Assembly (NCBI GenBank): GCA_019914995.1 | Contig: CM034129.1 | Span: 9,789,725-9,853,724, forward strand | Source of the DNA: Acanthochlamys bracteata | Taxonomy: Eukaryota; Streptophyta; Magnoliopsida; Pandanales; Velloziaceae | Length of the DNA: 64,000 nt | Reading direction: 5' to 3' | Shown here: positions 25,670 through 37,986 of the stretch, one piece after another | Layout: the number at the start of each line of letters is the position of its first letter | Numbering within the stretch: position 1 is the first letter of the stretch | The notes under the pieces: model-generated | What the model was told of the DNA's origin: nothing | Database searches by the model: none | What the model saw: only the letters and a program-made list of their open reading frames with translations | Position numbers and translations under genes: made by a program

Positions 25670-26149
25670 AGAGTTAAGCACAAAACTTGAACATGAACGA
25701 AAAGTAAAATATTTCCAACTCTACAAGTCACCAACACATATATCTTCTGCTTCCCAGGTTTCTTGGATTCAACTGTCAAAGACAAACTTCACAAAATATG
25801 TCAATTGGTTGCGGTAGGTATCAAACCAAGGTAATTAAGCTACAACGAATAAAGACAGATTTCTTGATAGGATTAAAGCAAAAATGCACATGTAAACTGC
25901 AAAGCAACATGCTTTAATCTCTGCGAAGCTAATCAGATGACACTTTGTGCCTTTCATGTTACAGCTTTTGGAAGCATATTCTGTCTTTGGAGCTTGTCAA
26001 GGAAAAAATACCAAAACCTTTATATGGAACCCAGGCCAACTTGATTGTCATATCAATTAATACCATTTAAATAAAACATCAAGCACAAAATTTTACCAGA
26101 TCAAATGATTATCTGCGTGAAACACTTAAGTATAATCTCATTCAGGAGG

Positions 26150-26725
26150 AGCCAACAATGTTGCTTCCAATGGAAGGGCAATCTAGTAAATTTCTTCCAC
26201 AAGGATATATATAAAACCCATATTCAGATGCCCAGAGACTCTCGCCACCATCATTTTCTTCCTCCATGGGGGATGATAAATCAGAGCTGCAGTTACTGCT
26301 GCCTCTCCTGAGAAGAATACATTTGCCTTCTCCCAGTGAAGCTGGAGAAACAAAGACAGTGGAGATGACCAGAAAATTTTCTGACAATCAACTGCTTGAC
26401 CTGAGCCTCTCCATCAACAGCATGTCACTGCCAACAGTCCCTAATGGCGATACTAGGTGCAGCTTGAAACATGTGCAAACCCGAAGCAACAAGCTGCTGA
26501 GCAACTCAGGCTTGCTGCAATAGAGAAGGCATATCCTGAACGAGTGAGAGAGCTGACAAAGTTTAGCTGAGAAAGAGTTTGCAAGAGCAAGGCTAATCTG
26601 GGAACAGGCTCAAGAAGATCTCAAAAAGACAGAGGATTAAGGAGATAGCTACAAGAAAGATTGGTTCGACATGCATGGAGATCACTTGCCACGCTTGCAG
26701 CAAGTTTTCATATCATGGCATAAGG
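26150..26725 (+). pseudogene. C-terminal fragment of an INDETERMINATE-domain (SGR5/IDD14-16-like) zinc-finger protein
   Basis: Broken frames on the plus strand recall the C-terminus of the SGR5-type IDD transcription factors: a SELQLL motif, LLDLSLSI, then EQLRLAAIEKAYPERVREL, then EKEFARARLIWEQAQED, and finally, in another frame, STCMEITCHACSKF, the conserved terminal CHAC motif. There is a frameshift between VRELTKF and the EKEFARAR block, a stop after the KKTED residues, and a second shift before the CHAC block. No C2H2 fingers are present nearby, so only the 3' part exists. IDD proteins regulate gravitropism and starch metabolism; this copy cannot be functional as a TF. Identification rests on remembered family motifs. 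Confidence 0.65.
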
Positions 26726-26939
26726 TTCTAACTGTGCCAAACAACAATCTTCATCCACACCTCTTCCTTTTCTCCAAATTCTATTTTCAACTCAAATGCA
26801 GTTCAGATGCTCAAGGATTTTGTTTCAACAATAGCATTACTCCTACCGCAATCCCTGCTTTTTTCTTTGACATAATGAAAATGTCGCTGAAGAGGAATGA
26901 GACTCTGTGGCCACTCTTAGATGAGAAATATATTACTTT

Positions 26940-29900
26940 CTAATTGACCTGTCTGATATTAATATTTATCCTTGAGTCCCTAACATAATCTTGGTAACAG
27001 TATTCCTCTTCTATTGAAAAATGTTGCAAAATATCTTCGACATCTGAAGATTTATCATCTGTGAAAATTCGTGGTATTCCTGCAGAAAAATATATAAGCC
27101 AAGAGTAAGTCTTTCAACACAGATGTATGTAAAACTTCACATGTGAGGAAGTAATCAAATCCAAACCCAAATTCGTCAGTCCAATTAGTAAAGTGCAAAC
27201 AATTATAGCAGTTCTTCAATGGTTAACAAACACAAGAACTCTAGATAGAAAATGTGGGTATAAAAATAAGTACGTAACATCAGTTATATCATCTTAAACT
27301 ACTGTAAGAACTTTTCACTCCAAGAAATCAGCATACACTGCTCCAAGTAAATCCTGAAACACACTCATACTTATGTACAGGATTACCTGAGCCTGGAGCT
27401 CACATTTATTCATGAAATACGTGTAGATTATAGAACAAAACTAGCTTCATGAGCTCATGATAAGCTGTGAGAGGAACATGACGACTTAAGTGAGCTGAAT
27501 AGTCATGATGCTCAGTTGACGCTGAACTCAGAGGCCCAAGATTAACTGAACATGTAAGAATATATATACAAATTGGACTTTGGCAAGCTGTTTGGGTGAA
27601 TCTCGCAGAAGGAGTTCTCAATGATCCCAACTATCTTTGCTGATATTGCTGGCACAGAAATTCCCCTCACAACATTGGTTTGGACATTATCAAGAAAATA
27701 TTGAGACTAAAAACATCACTTCCTAACAAAAGTCCAGGGATGGACCTTTTCACTTTAGTGACTTCAAGATATGAAATTCAGGGATAGCACAACATAAAGG
27801 ATTATCAAAATAAGGCAATCCAACATTCTGATGAGGCCTGGTTGAATGACATTTAAGCAAGCCTTCTTCCCCTCTGTAGGCATTGCAAGCATAGTAAAGG
27901 AAACAAAAGCAAGAATAATTGGCAGTCTTCATGAAATTATTGACATATAAAATCAAACAATTCCAATTCTTACTCTCCATAGCTTCTTTAACTTCAATTT
28001 AGAATAGCTAATAATCTGGTAGCCTTCAATTCACACTCACTTCTAACCATAAAATGGACATCACTTTCAAAGAGAAAGCCACCAAGACAATCTAATTCTA
28101 GGACCCACTGACCATCATTAGCAACTTAAATCTATAAATATTTAGTCTTCTATGGACTTCATTACTCATGCCGCCTTGCAGAAGACACACTAAAAGGTAC
28201 TATTCAACATGTAGAATAACAGGGTAAAATGATCCATCTCACCATGAAAGCATTCCCGTGCTTCCCCAGCCATTAATACAATATCACCGCTGCGCAGGAA
28301 CATAGCAATTGGAGAATCATCTCTGGACTTTCCACCTAGAAGAAAAACAGCCTTGCAGCCAAGGCTATACACACACAAAAGGTAAAAGAGTACTTCAGCA
28401 GCCACATTAACAAACTTACATATGATCAAGATAAGCAAGGCATGCCTGATGCTGACAATAGGTTTGCTCCAATCTTTTTCCATATCATCAACGTGACCCC
28501 CAAGCATATCACCTATGGCAATAGGTTAAAAAGAAAAATGACAAGCTGATAGATAAGTTTGTGCAAACTTCTACCAATACTTTAGAACTTATTAACACCT
28601 TTACTGAAGCCGCCTACGGATTGAAAGAAAAGGCTATCTATCAAATGTAAGCAAAACATACTTGCACCAAAGTAGTTCACGATAGCTGCTTCAGGATAAA
28701 ATTCTTCTCCAAGAGGCACGGCAGGGATCGCCATCTTCTTCGCAAGCAGACAAAGGGCATCTGGTATCTTGTTATGAGGGAGAGAAGGGTCGTAGTTCCT
28801 CTAGACCAGCATTTAACACATAAGTTAGAAGAACAACAAATAACTACAAAGCTGAAATGATATCTAAAGAATGTGGACATAAACTAAGCAGATCTGCACT
28901 TGACACTATAACCTATCGGAAAGGTAACTGGCCATAGATGAATGTCGAAGCAACAATCTTCTAACAAAGAAGTAAACTAAAAGAAAAACCATTAGTGTTG
29001 CTAAATAATAGATGCAGATGGGAGGACAATTTTCTTAGATTTCAGCTCATGATACCTCCTATGCTTTGGGAAGAATCTCAAGTTATTTCATAGTATTAAA
29101 AACGATGCAAATACCCTTACACTTTCATAGGTCTATCAAACATCTTTCCTCTATCCATCTTTAAGTCATTTTCTATATTTTTTATGACAACCCTACAAAC
29201 TGCACATAGAACATATTCTTTGAATGGTACTTCAAACTCAATTTTGACCCTCACATTAAATGTTGTTGGATTTCTAGGTACAATAACAACAAAGACTTCA
29301 TCCTACTAGATGGAGGCAATTATATAGATCTTTATGCATGCCTATACTCAATTGAGAACCATATTTTAGATGGAAGTATTGGCGAAATGCTTTTTATTCA
29401 GAGTATCCTTTCAGACATTCAACCTTTTCTCTACTTCTCGGACTTGTGTCAAATCATCATAGAAGAATTCCTAATAGTACAAGCATAGAAATCTCTTCTT
29501 CTAATGTCCAAATCACACTGAAGAAGTGCTTCTCATCTTATCCTTGGCTCAAGGTACACAACTTCCTCCAATGCACTCTTATTACCCACATCCCTCATAA
29601 AGTTTTTCATTTATTTACACTTAGTAACTACTATCTTGGAATAAATGAATAACAAATTAAAAATTCCAAGTTCTTAGTACATTTTGGCATTTGGTATTGT
29701 CTAAAGATGGTGCTTCATATAACAGCGCATCTCAAAATGTTAAATATCTAAATGCATGTAGCAGCAACTTAAAATATGTATTCTGGATCTAGATTTTCAC
29801 CGAGAACTCATATCCACTTCCACACCAAAACTTCACCTATGAAGCATTTGACATCTATCAGTAAACAACCACAATGAAACACATATTAAAACTATTAGGC

Positions 29901-31012
29901 GACAGTAACATGGTTGCTTATAACATGCTAATAATTCTAGTGTGAAGGAAAAAAAGTGATTCGGTACCTTAGACCAATCAAATTGTAATCCAAGGGTACT
30001 CCAACGTAGTTTCCTCAACAGGGAAGATGTTGCAATCGCTTTCCTTGAACAACACATATGTGGATTTACATTCTCTTCAGAGAATACATAGTTAGATGAT
30101 TGTACATTGCTTTTTTGTACACAATCAGACTGAAGCTCTGGATCCATAGTTAAACTAACTGCTTCCAATAGAACTTTGTGCTTATGGACTGCATCCAGTA
30201 GGTTATGTATGGGACCATAAATTGCAGTATGGTTTGTTCTATTGGGTGGTTGAGGAAAGGTCTTCAAACTCTCTCTAATCCAATAACACTGCTCCTCAAC
30301 TGTCAATGCACTTGGTATGAAATAAAAACCTGCATTAGATCACAAATACACAATGCATATCAGCAAACCACAATTGATTTATCAAATAGATGAATGTTAA
30401 CCGCATATTAGGCCAACAGTCTAAAAGCAAATATGAAATTAGTATCCCAGAAACACAAAGGCCAAAACCTAACAATCTCAAAACAACTTACACCATTATG
30501 CTTACACAGGAAGAAAACCAAATATGAGAAATTACTATGTACTTAATTAAATTGAAATTAACATGTCTCCTTTACTTCTTGATAGTACAAATTCCTTGCG
30601 ATAATGAGGAAACAAACTACCTAACCACTAAAATAACAAAAGATGAGATCTTTCACTGACCCGGGCGATCACTGAAACAGAAAACTGGCCGACTGAATCC
30701 GCTGCATTGAAACGTGTATATTCCTTCAAACCCCGTTTCACCTGTCCTCTCAAAAGTCTCCAGAATCAAACGGAAGTCCACAACTTCTGATACATTCGTC
30801 TCTTTGCTCTCTTGTTTCTTTTTCCTACTAATCAATCAAATAAAATCAATCGGAAACAAATTTCCCTCAAAATTAACCAAGAAAACAAATTTCTCAAACA
30901 AATTTGACAACCTTGATTTGGGGTTGGATGATTTGTAGAGTTTGTAACGTTTCTCAGCTTGCCGGAAAGCCGTGAGCTCTACGTCGGCGGAAGGCGGCCC
31001 CGCCGAATACAT
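26940..31012 (-). CDS. ALKBH1: ALKBH1-type Fe(II)/2-oxoglutarate dioxygenase, seven exons
   Basis: Exons (minus): 31012-30912, 30827-30661, 30329-29968, 28800-28662, 28512-28446, 28364-28243, 27079-26940 (TAG). Phases match throughout and give 365 aa, close to the Arabidopsis homologue. Motifs: DRPGFYFIP and PQPPNRTNH in the N-terminal half, LRKLRWSTLGLQFDWSKRNY, then the AlkB fold with iron ligands H263 and D265 (GGHVDDME) and H319 (ECFHGIPRI), and the 2OG-binding RxNxxxR box at R356-R362 (RININIR). The family removes methyl groups from nucleic acids (in animals tRNA m1A, and DNA 6mA is reported), using Fe(II) and 2OG. I chose the ATG at 31012 over the in-frame ATG at 31078 because the translation between them is GA-repeat (RERERE) and homologues start MY. 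Intron 5 (28445-28365) uses a GC donor. Confidence 0.92.
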
Positions 31013-31619
31013 CTCTCTCTCTCTCTCTCTCTTCGTCTCCGGTCTTCTGCTCTGTAGCGTGTTTAGAACGTAAACCACATACCTAAATCGACCCGTATCT
31101 ACCGACCCAAAAGGCCAAAACCCGTTAGCTTTCCATCCGCAACCGTTAAATTAAACACTGTTCCCAAACCATTATATAACCACCCGGTACTGGTAGTGTA
31201 TAATCGTAACCGAGTTAAGATCGCACCAAACAGAAATACCGGCGCTATTTGACTAAAATTTTAAATTATTTTCATTCTAATTATTTATTTATTTGTTTTT
31301 AATAAATTATTTTATAATTTTTAAAAAAAATTAAAATATAAAATAATATAAAATTTTAAATTTAACTTTTAAAATTCGTTTTTAAAGCACTACTAATTAT
31401 CTCCAAATCTCTTTATAATGACAGTCTCTTCTTTTTTCAAGGTGGCCAGAAAACAAATTAAAAAACGCCACGTAACAGTGGTGATATTTCTTTTTAATCC
31501 AAATACCATCTCAACTAACCAAACTTAACTATACAGGTGGGTTGCGTCGTTTGTAAAACCCAACTTTATGTAGATTATCTAACACCAGCGGAGAGAGAGA
31601 GAGAGAACGGAATCGAGCG
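31013..31619. promoter_or_regulatory. Shared divergent promoter region of ALKBH1 and the DUF493 gene
   Basis: Only about 607 bp separate the two start codons, which point away from each other. A CT microsatellite lies at 31012-31031 (GA on the ALKBH1 mRNA strand) and an AT-rich tract at 31250-31400. GA repeat GAGAGAGAGAGAG also precedes the DUF493 ATG. Both promoters and 5'UTRs must fit here, so a bidirectional promoter is likely. Confidence 0.55.
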
Positions 31620-34301
31620 ATGGCGTGCAGAACAGGGATGCATGGTTGCGTGTTGGTGGTTTCAGAGCCTTGGTGGCACCACCTCCGCCGTTGGACGCCG
31701 GCGAGACTCGCCGGAGTGAGGGGGCCAACTGTAGTTGCCGCTCCTTTACGGTGTTGCTCCAACGGTGATGCCTCGGCTATACCGCGTGATTCAGGCTTTC
31801 CTAGCGATGAGCAAGGACCGCCACAGGAAGCCGTGCTGAAAGCTATCTCCGGTGAGCTCGTAATCTGTCTCTCAACTTTCGGCTGTAAAATTTTGTTCTT
31901 TGATTATTTGATAGTGTGTGCCTAAGTAGAAAGAAACAATTGAGCGAGTTGTATCTGATATTGTGGGATATTTATTTTCAAGCTGGGAATTGAGATAATG
32001 CATACAGCTTTTCGAATTCCAAAGATTCCTTTTTTTGTATGTAAAATTGTGTTCTTTGAATAGTTTCCGACAGAGTTGCATGACTAGAAGTCTAGAAAGA
32101 AGCATTGAGTCAGTTGCGTCTAACATTATCGCCTATTCACTTCGAAGTAATGCATGTGTTGATTGTGTCTGCAATACTTCTAAACTTTTGCCCTTTTTTT
32201 TTGTATGTAAAAGTATGTCCTTCGTAGTGTCCATCCAAGTTGCTCGATTTGAAAGAAACATCAGAGCAGGTTGCATGTAGTAGAATGAGCTATCCATTTT
32301 TTAAGTTAGGATGTTTAGGTAAGGCATGTGTTGTCATGAAGATAATTTTTTAGTCATTGGATACAAGGCGTTCTTTTACTCGTGATTTTAAAATGACTGT
32401 TTGACCTGTGTCATTTATTGTTGTTGCCAAGAAATATATAAATTACATTTGATCATTTCCTTTCAAGTTGCTAAGTGGTGAATCAGTCGATTTTAGCATT
32501 TTTGACTCTACTGAAAGCTAAATGAAAACTAAGGACACAAAGTCTAAGACATGTTTAACATTTTCCATATAAGTTTTGTGATTAGATTTGCTGTCTATTT
32601 CTATTCATTCTTCCTATCTTCTACTAGATGGAAGCAGTACACTTTGTTCATGCACCATGAATGGTAGGCATATTACTATTGCACAGCTGGTCCTTGGAGT
32701 TTGTAGTTGTCATATTCAATATGCAAAAAAATTGTAAGTGTTTTTATTGTCTGAACACAAGCATAAGTGAGAGTTTCCAAAATAGTATAATGGCCAAATG
32801 CTATCATATCAACTTAATTTATTGAAAGGTTCACATAATGTTCAAACTGAACTGTCTTCCTCTTTCTTCTGATTTGCATCGTGGGATCAATATACTTGGT
32901 GGACATGATAACTCTTAGAGACCTATAATCAAATTTCTTTTCTGTTAGAGAGAACCTTTTTTTAAGCTTTGTCATGCTGTCAATTCAATAATCCTTAAGT
33001 CTTAGATGTCACTGACTGCTGGTACAGTTTGAAGCTCTTTAGACGATAGAGATCTCACTATTATTTGGAGTAGTCCATTGCAATTTATCGCTTTCCTTAA
33101 AAAAGAGTATGTGTAACTTGGTGTTGAAATAACTGCTTTTCCTTTTGGTTTTGATTCCAGAAGTATCAAAAACAGAAGGAAGAGTCGCACAAACTAGAAA
33201 CGTTGTAATTGGTGGCACAGTATCTGATGATGCTACTGATGAATGGCTGGTTTTGGATCAAAAGGTATAGTGTTTTAGCATCTTGATTAGGTATATAAAT
33301 TAAAATATTGCATAATAACGCATTCTATAAGCACTCTTGCAAGAACCAGTCTTTTATTCATTTGTGGCAAGATCAGCCTTCAAGCAGGTTTTCAGGTTAA
33401 CCCCAGTATGCAGACCAGTGTCCTCACTTGGGGATATTGCGTCTAGGTGTATGCTTTTAGGCCTCATTGTTTTGCGGTGTTCTATCTTGGAAAAAGTTCT
33501 TGTTAGATGGCCAGTCTTGCAAAGTTTTTCTCCATATAAGTTCTTCTTTATGGATGTCCTTTCTTTGGGTTCTCTACGTGTCTGTGTATGTTGTCGTTGT
33601 TTGAGTCTGGGTAAGCTATGAAAGACTATGCTAAACATCGAGATGCGCAGATGATTTTAAAGAGTTTCAGTAGATTGTTATCTTGGTATTCTATTCTGAC
33701 GGGAGGATTCTGACATATTTGCCTTGTTGTGTTTTATTTGTTTAGGTGAATTCATATCCCATGACAAGAGGGTTTACTGCTATTGGGACTGGGGGAGATG
33801 ATTTTGTCCAAGCAATGGTTGTGGCCGTTGAGTCTGTACTCCAAGAGCCTATCCCCGAGGTAAGTAGCAACATTTCACTTGACATGAAAGCCTCAAGAGT
33901 GGGGAGAATTTCATTCACAATGTGTTTGTAATTATTGTGAAGGTGCAGACTATCTTCAATAGCCATCATACAAATATCTTCATTACCACAGTGATATATG
34001 TTTCTCTAGATGTTTTATCCTTTAGTTAAAATTCTAGAATCTTTGACAGGGTCGAGTATCTCATAAAGTTTCTTCAAGGGGAAAATACGTATCTGTAAAG
34101 ATTGGTCCTATTCGGGTTGTTTCGAGCGAACAGGTTTCTATACTTTAAATTGTGGATTATAAAACTTTTACTTTTTAAAGATATCATACTATAGTTACTA
34201 TTTCAGTCTTATTTTATTGCTTTAATTATTTGACGTTGGTTCAGGTACAAGCAGTATACAATGCCATGAGAAGAGATGATAGGATGAAGTACTTTTTGTA
34301 G
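31620..34301 (+). CDS. Plastid-type DUF493 (YbeD-like) protein, five exons
   Basis: Exons: 31620-31851, 33161-33264, 33746-33859, 34050-34133, 34245-34301 (TAG). All phases match; product 196 aa. Residues 1 to about 45 are rich in Arg, Ala, Trp and Val with few acids, as in a chloroplast transit peptide. Residues from about 113 form a DUF493/YbeD-like ferredoxin-fold domain: SYPMTRGFTAIGTGGDDFVQ, SHKVSSRGKYVSVKIGPI, terminating RRDDRMKYFL. Bacterial YbeD is a small alpha-beta protein of unclear role; the plant versions are uncharacterised. The start is the first in-frame Met, with GA repeat 5'UTR just ahead. Intron 1 (1.3 kb) carries degenerate tandem repeats. The gene diverges from ALKBH1. 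Confidence 0.88.
31885..32340 (+). repeat. Three degenerate tandem repeats in intron 1 of the DUF493 gene
   Basis: Units start at about 31885, 32041 and 32207 with GTAAAATTTTGTTCTTTG, GTAAAATTGTGTTCTTTG and GTAAAAGTATGTCCTTCG. Within each follow GAAAGAAACAATTGAGCGAG-type, GAAAGAAGCATTGAGTCAG-type and GAAAGAAACATCAGAGCAG-type blocks, then TATTGTGGGATATT / ATTATCGCCTATTC / AATGAGCTATCCA. Period is about 156-166 bp. No coding role. Confidence 0.65.
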
Positions 34302-34872
34302 ATCATGTTTATAATGAAATAGCACACTTATAACAATGATGTTTTATGCACTGTGGAGAGGTCACCTGCAATAGTTATTGTCTGCAATGGCAAATTTAAG
34401 GTAGAGAGCCAACAGATAGCTTCTCTTTATGGTAGTGCACTTTCTGGTAGTTACCCCTTTCTTATGAATTGTGTCAGGAAGTTGTTTTGGCTTCACATCG
34501 GCGTGCTAATGGAACCGGTTATATCTATGTCAAGGTTTATAAATGCAAGGACCAACAGAAGAAGGGGAGTATAACTATCTCACTTTCGCAGAGTATTGGA
34601 TGGTGTTGTGACTGATATAATCTAAAGAACAACAATTATAGAAAAGACAGAATGTTCTCATTGCTGTTTAAACTGACATCTATTGTAATATATTAGATGA
34701 CTAGTCAGTGCTCTTAATATTTTAATCTGTTATCATCCCAATGAGTTTGGTAAATCAATTCAGAAACCCTTGATGATTCTTGAGATGAACCTTTGTGTAG
34801 TCTTTGCAGCTTCTATCAAGCACAGTGGATGAAGTTGTATTTTGAATGTGATCTGTGCTAAAGCATTTGGCT

Positions 34873-35736
34873 CTAGAGTATCTGATTTTCACCTGCAGGG
34901 CAGAAACCTGTAGACTCAGAACCACCTCTAATTCTGAAATGCCACAATTTGCCCTTTGCAGAAACCAAATATTCGTCACAGAGGAACTCCCATGAGTACC
35001 ACTTCTCAATAGTTCTATCTACATCATGAACGAAAACATCGGTAACATTTCCAGCCCTGGCAAGAACTGCTGCACTGTAGATAGCTTCCATTCTACCCAT
35101 GGCTTCTAATTGATCTCCTACAGGCCCATCGATCACAACCACGTCCCATTTTTTCTTGTGAATTTGCTCAGGAAGCTTTCTCATCGCTAGCTTGCAAGAT
35201 GATTGATCGATTAGGCGTTTGTTGCTCATGCAATCAGGATTTTCTCTAGCGTGCTTGAGGAGTTCATACGCTTTGCTAGCTTTTGATTGGTACTTGACAT
35301 AGTAAACCTTCACACCTTTGGTCTTTGGAATCTTGAGCTTCTCTATATTGTCTTCTAAGAACACCGTAGAACCACCGCTGTTGATCTCTGATAAGTTGAG
35401 GAACTCGTAGCGTAATCCAAAGAAGAGAATATTGCAAGGAACTCTCTTTGAAATTCGATCTAAAAGAAGATTTCGCTCTTTCAAGGAAAGGATATCTTCC
35501 CTTACAGGCAAGTGCTTGTGTGTCTTGAAAGCGTGTTGTTTTTGCTCCACGAAACTTTGATTCTGCTGTACGCATAAGTTGGCTAGCTTATTCGGCAAAG
35601 ACAAAGAAGACTCCTTTGTAGTGATTCTGAAAACTTTGAAAAAAGAAAGCAGGAAAAGAAGGAAGAAGAAAACAAACAGGAGTTTCTTGGTAGACATTTC
35701 GCCGCATTGTTGCCTGAAACCTGCGATTGTCTTCAT
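34873..35736 (-). CDS. DUF579 family protein (IRX15/GXM superfamily), divergent member
   Basis: A complete single-exon CDS of 287 aa. Residues about 19-37 form one transmembrane helix (LLFVFFFLLFLLSFFKVF), giving a type II Golgi protein. The DUF579 domain follows: RVPCNILFFGLRYEF (about 99-112), STVFLEDN (123-130), KWDVVVIDGPVGD (196-208), MGRMEAIYSAAVLAR (213-227), TDVFVHDVDR (232-241) and FLCDEYL (251-257). Family members include the glucuronoxylan 4-O-methyltransferases and IRX15, which act on wall polysaccharides using S-adenosylmethionine. The loop that reads FGLGHDS in the GXM-like neighbour is FGLRYEF here and DAPKGY is replaced by DGPVGD, so methyltransferase activity is uncertain. 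The second DUF579 gene lies 2.2 kb upstream on the same strand, but the two are too different for a recent tandem duplicate. Confidence 0.88.
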   Translation of the reverse strand: MKTIAGFRQQCGEMSTKKLLFVFFFLLFLLSFFKVFRITTKESSLSLPNKLANLCVQQNQSFVEQKQHAFKTHKHLPVREDILSLKERNLLLDRISKRVPCNILFFGLRYEFLNLSEINSGGSTVFLEDNIEKLKIPKTKGVKVYYVKYQSKASKAYELLKHARENPDCMSNKRLIDQSSCKLAMRKLPEQIHKKKWDVVVIDGPVGDQLEAMGRMEAIYSAAVLARAGNVTDVFVHDVDRTIEKWYSWEFLCDEYLVSAKGKLWHFRIRGGSESTGFCPAGENQIL

Positions 35737-36640
35737 CTTGTTCTCAAGTCTTTGAGATGCACAATGTGTGCCTGTGGATTGAAACTTTGATCAGGAAGTA
35801 AAGCAGCAGAACGGTCTTTTTCCGTGCTCATTATTGTCATACCTAGCTTTAATTCCTTGTTGTTGAAGGGAAATTAATAGACTCTTATGAAGAAATTTTT
35901 TTTCTAACTTGCTTAGTTTTGAGTGAGTATGAAGATTCTTCAGAGGAGTTGTTGGGGAACAGTCAATAGTACACCATTTTTAGAAGAGTCTTTCTCAAGT
36001 GATCACTAAACATTGCCTTCAAGTTTACTTTGTTTTATTGAACTTCTGATATTGAAGATTCATGAAAACATACTTAAAAATGTTTTTTTCTATTTCATAC
36101 TGTGCTTGCTTTGATATAAGACCTTCCAACAAACCTGATCATTGTCAGATAATCACTGGGACTGCAGGTTTCTGGTTCCCCTACTATTACACAACTTTTA
36201 TAGATCCCAACTACCTGCCCTGATCAATTACTACCTTATGGTTAATGCAGTTGTGTGAAATTATTTCACCGTATCACTATTTCATCTAATCATTCATTCT
36301 ATTCATTGACAAGTCATACATAAATTGTGTGATTGAGATGAAAAATAGAAAAGTAGAAGTAGTTTTACATAATTTCATTTCTCTGCAAAGAGCGACTTTT
36401 TTGTCCAAAAAAATTATTTTTAGATAAGTTTGAATGTTTTTTTATATTTTATTTTTAACTTATTTTTTGAAATTTTTACTTTTTTGAAAAGAATATATCC
36501 AAAGCTTAAGTTGTAAATTTTACCAGGAGTTTTTAAAATATTTAAAATAAAAAACTTTTTAAATAGAACTTATTTTAAAATTTTCAAAATACTTTCAAAA
36601 TAAACTTAACTTTTTATCATAAAAAATAATTTTATATATG

Positions 36641-36644
<4 letters not shown>

Positions 36645-36680
<36 letters not shown>
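36645..36680. repeat. TA microsatellite
   Basis: An uninterrupted run of TA dinucleotides preceded by GTATG repeats. Likely length-variable. Confidence 0.9.
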
Positions 36681-36685
<5 letters not shown>

Positions 36686-36786
36686 TCTTTTTTAGAAACT
36701 ATTATAAAACTAATAAAAAAAATTTTGAATAAAAAATATTCGGGGAAGCAAATTCAAACATTCCCTACAACTGCGTATGTCTAGCA

Positions 36787-37325
36787 TTCACAATTTGAAT
36801 TAATGGGTCAATTTCATATCCATTTATTTAATAATCGAAGCAAATTTGTTCATCTCTAACTTAACTCATAAATTTATACGGATCAAAATTATCAATCCTA
36901 ACTCAATCTATTTAATGTTCAGGTCACAATTATCAACAAAATTAAATTTTGTCAATAAAAAAACACCTACATAGTAATACTTTCGATAATATTATAATTC
37001 TCATTTTGAACTATTTAACTAAGACTTGAAAATAAATAAATAATTATAAATACAATATAATTAAATATTTTGTAAATTACTACTATTATTTTTTTATTAT
37101 CAAAATTTTATTATACGAAAAAAAATTGAGAGAGTTGTTTCCTCAATATGATAATTCGAATTAGTGGGTTAATTTCGAATCGATTTATTTAATAATTTGA
37201 TTAAATTCGTTCAACTATAATTTATTTATATATTTATATATGTCAAAATTTTCAACCAAAATTTGAATTAAATATATCAATTTTATATTAAATTTTCGGA
37301 TCATGTTATATATTGTCATCCGTAA
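36787..37325 (+). mobile_element. Dispersed non-autonomous element, copy B
   Basis: Same orientation as copy A. It shares TAATGGGTCAATTTC-type starts, CATAAATTTATACGGATCAAAAT, ACATAGTAATACTTTCGATAAT, TTATTATACGAAAAAAAATT and an end at TATTGTCATCCGTA. It is shorter than copy A (about 540 versus 840 bp) because internal sequence is missing. Confidence 0.6.
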
Positions 37326-37986
37326 GCATTCCTATTTAACTAGTAATTCGTCTTCATAAATGTAGCCCAAATAATTGAAGGGCTTCTTTTCTTTTCTGGT
37401 AGCAGACTGGATTATTAAAATGTCTTCATAGTCAAAGCCCATTACATTACTCGTAAATGAAAGCTTTGTGAAAGAAATAATAATGATAAAGTAAAAGCTA
37501 AAAGTTAATATTAGATGGCATCTTTAATGTTTAATCACAAGAAAAGAATCCACTTTATCAACAAACTAGAAGAGAATTTTTTTAAAATTTTGCATTACAC
37601 AGTGCTCTCCTCACGTCTCATGTTAAGTGGATGCATTACCAACTCATGAGCAATGAATCTTTTTTTTTCTTTTCTCTATCTGCAAAGTTTTTCAGAATCC
37701 TTGTGGCCATAAATCATATCAAGATTAATATATCAATAAATTATTTGAATCGAGAATTCTTAAGCTTTGTGAAGTATTAACTATTCTTACAGCTATAGAG
37801 TATAAACTTCAAATTAATCGTTCATTAACACAAAACACAAAATTCCAATTAGATTCACGGCCTAAATAACTGTGAAGTAATGATAATGCTTGCGTAATTA
37901 AAAATATCACTATATCGATCACCTCTATACTACTAAAATAAATGACTAAAAGAAAAGATAAGAAAATTTATCACGATCAGAATCGG

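Larger units (their letters stand above)
35737..37986. other. Intergenic region between the two DUF579 genes
   Basis: It contains the promoter of the divergent DUF579 gene at the left, a TA microsatellite at about 36645-36680 and copy B of the dispersed element (about 36787-37325). No further coding sequence is seen. Confidence 0.6.

Noticed and set aside
30836-31078. Upstream in-frame Met of ALKBH1 at 31078 as the true start
   Set aside because: It would add RERERE from a GA microsatellite; homologues start with MY at the downstream Met.
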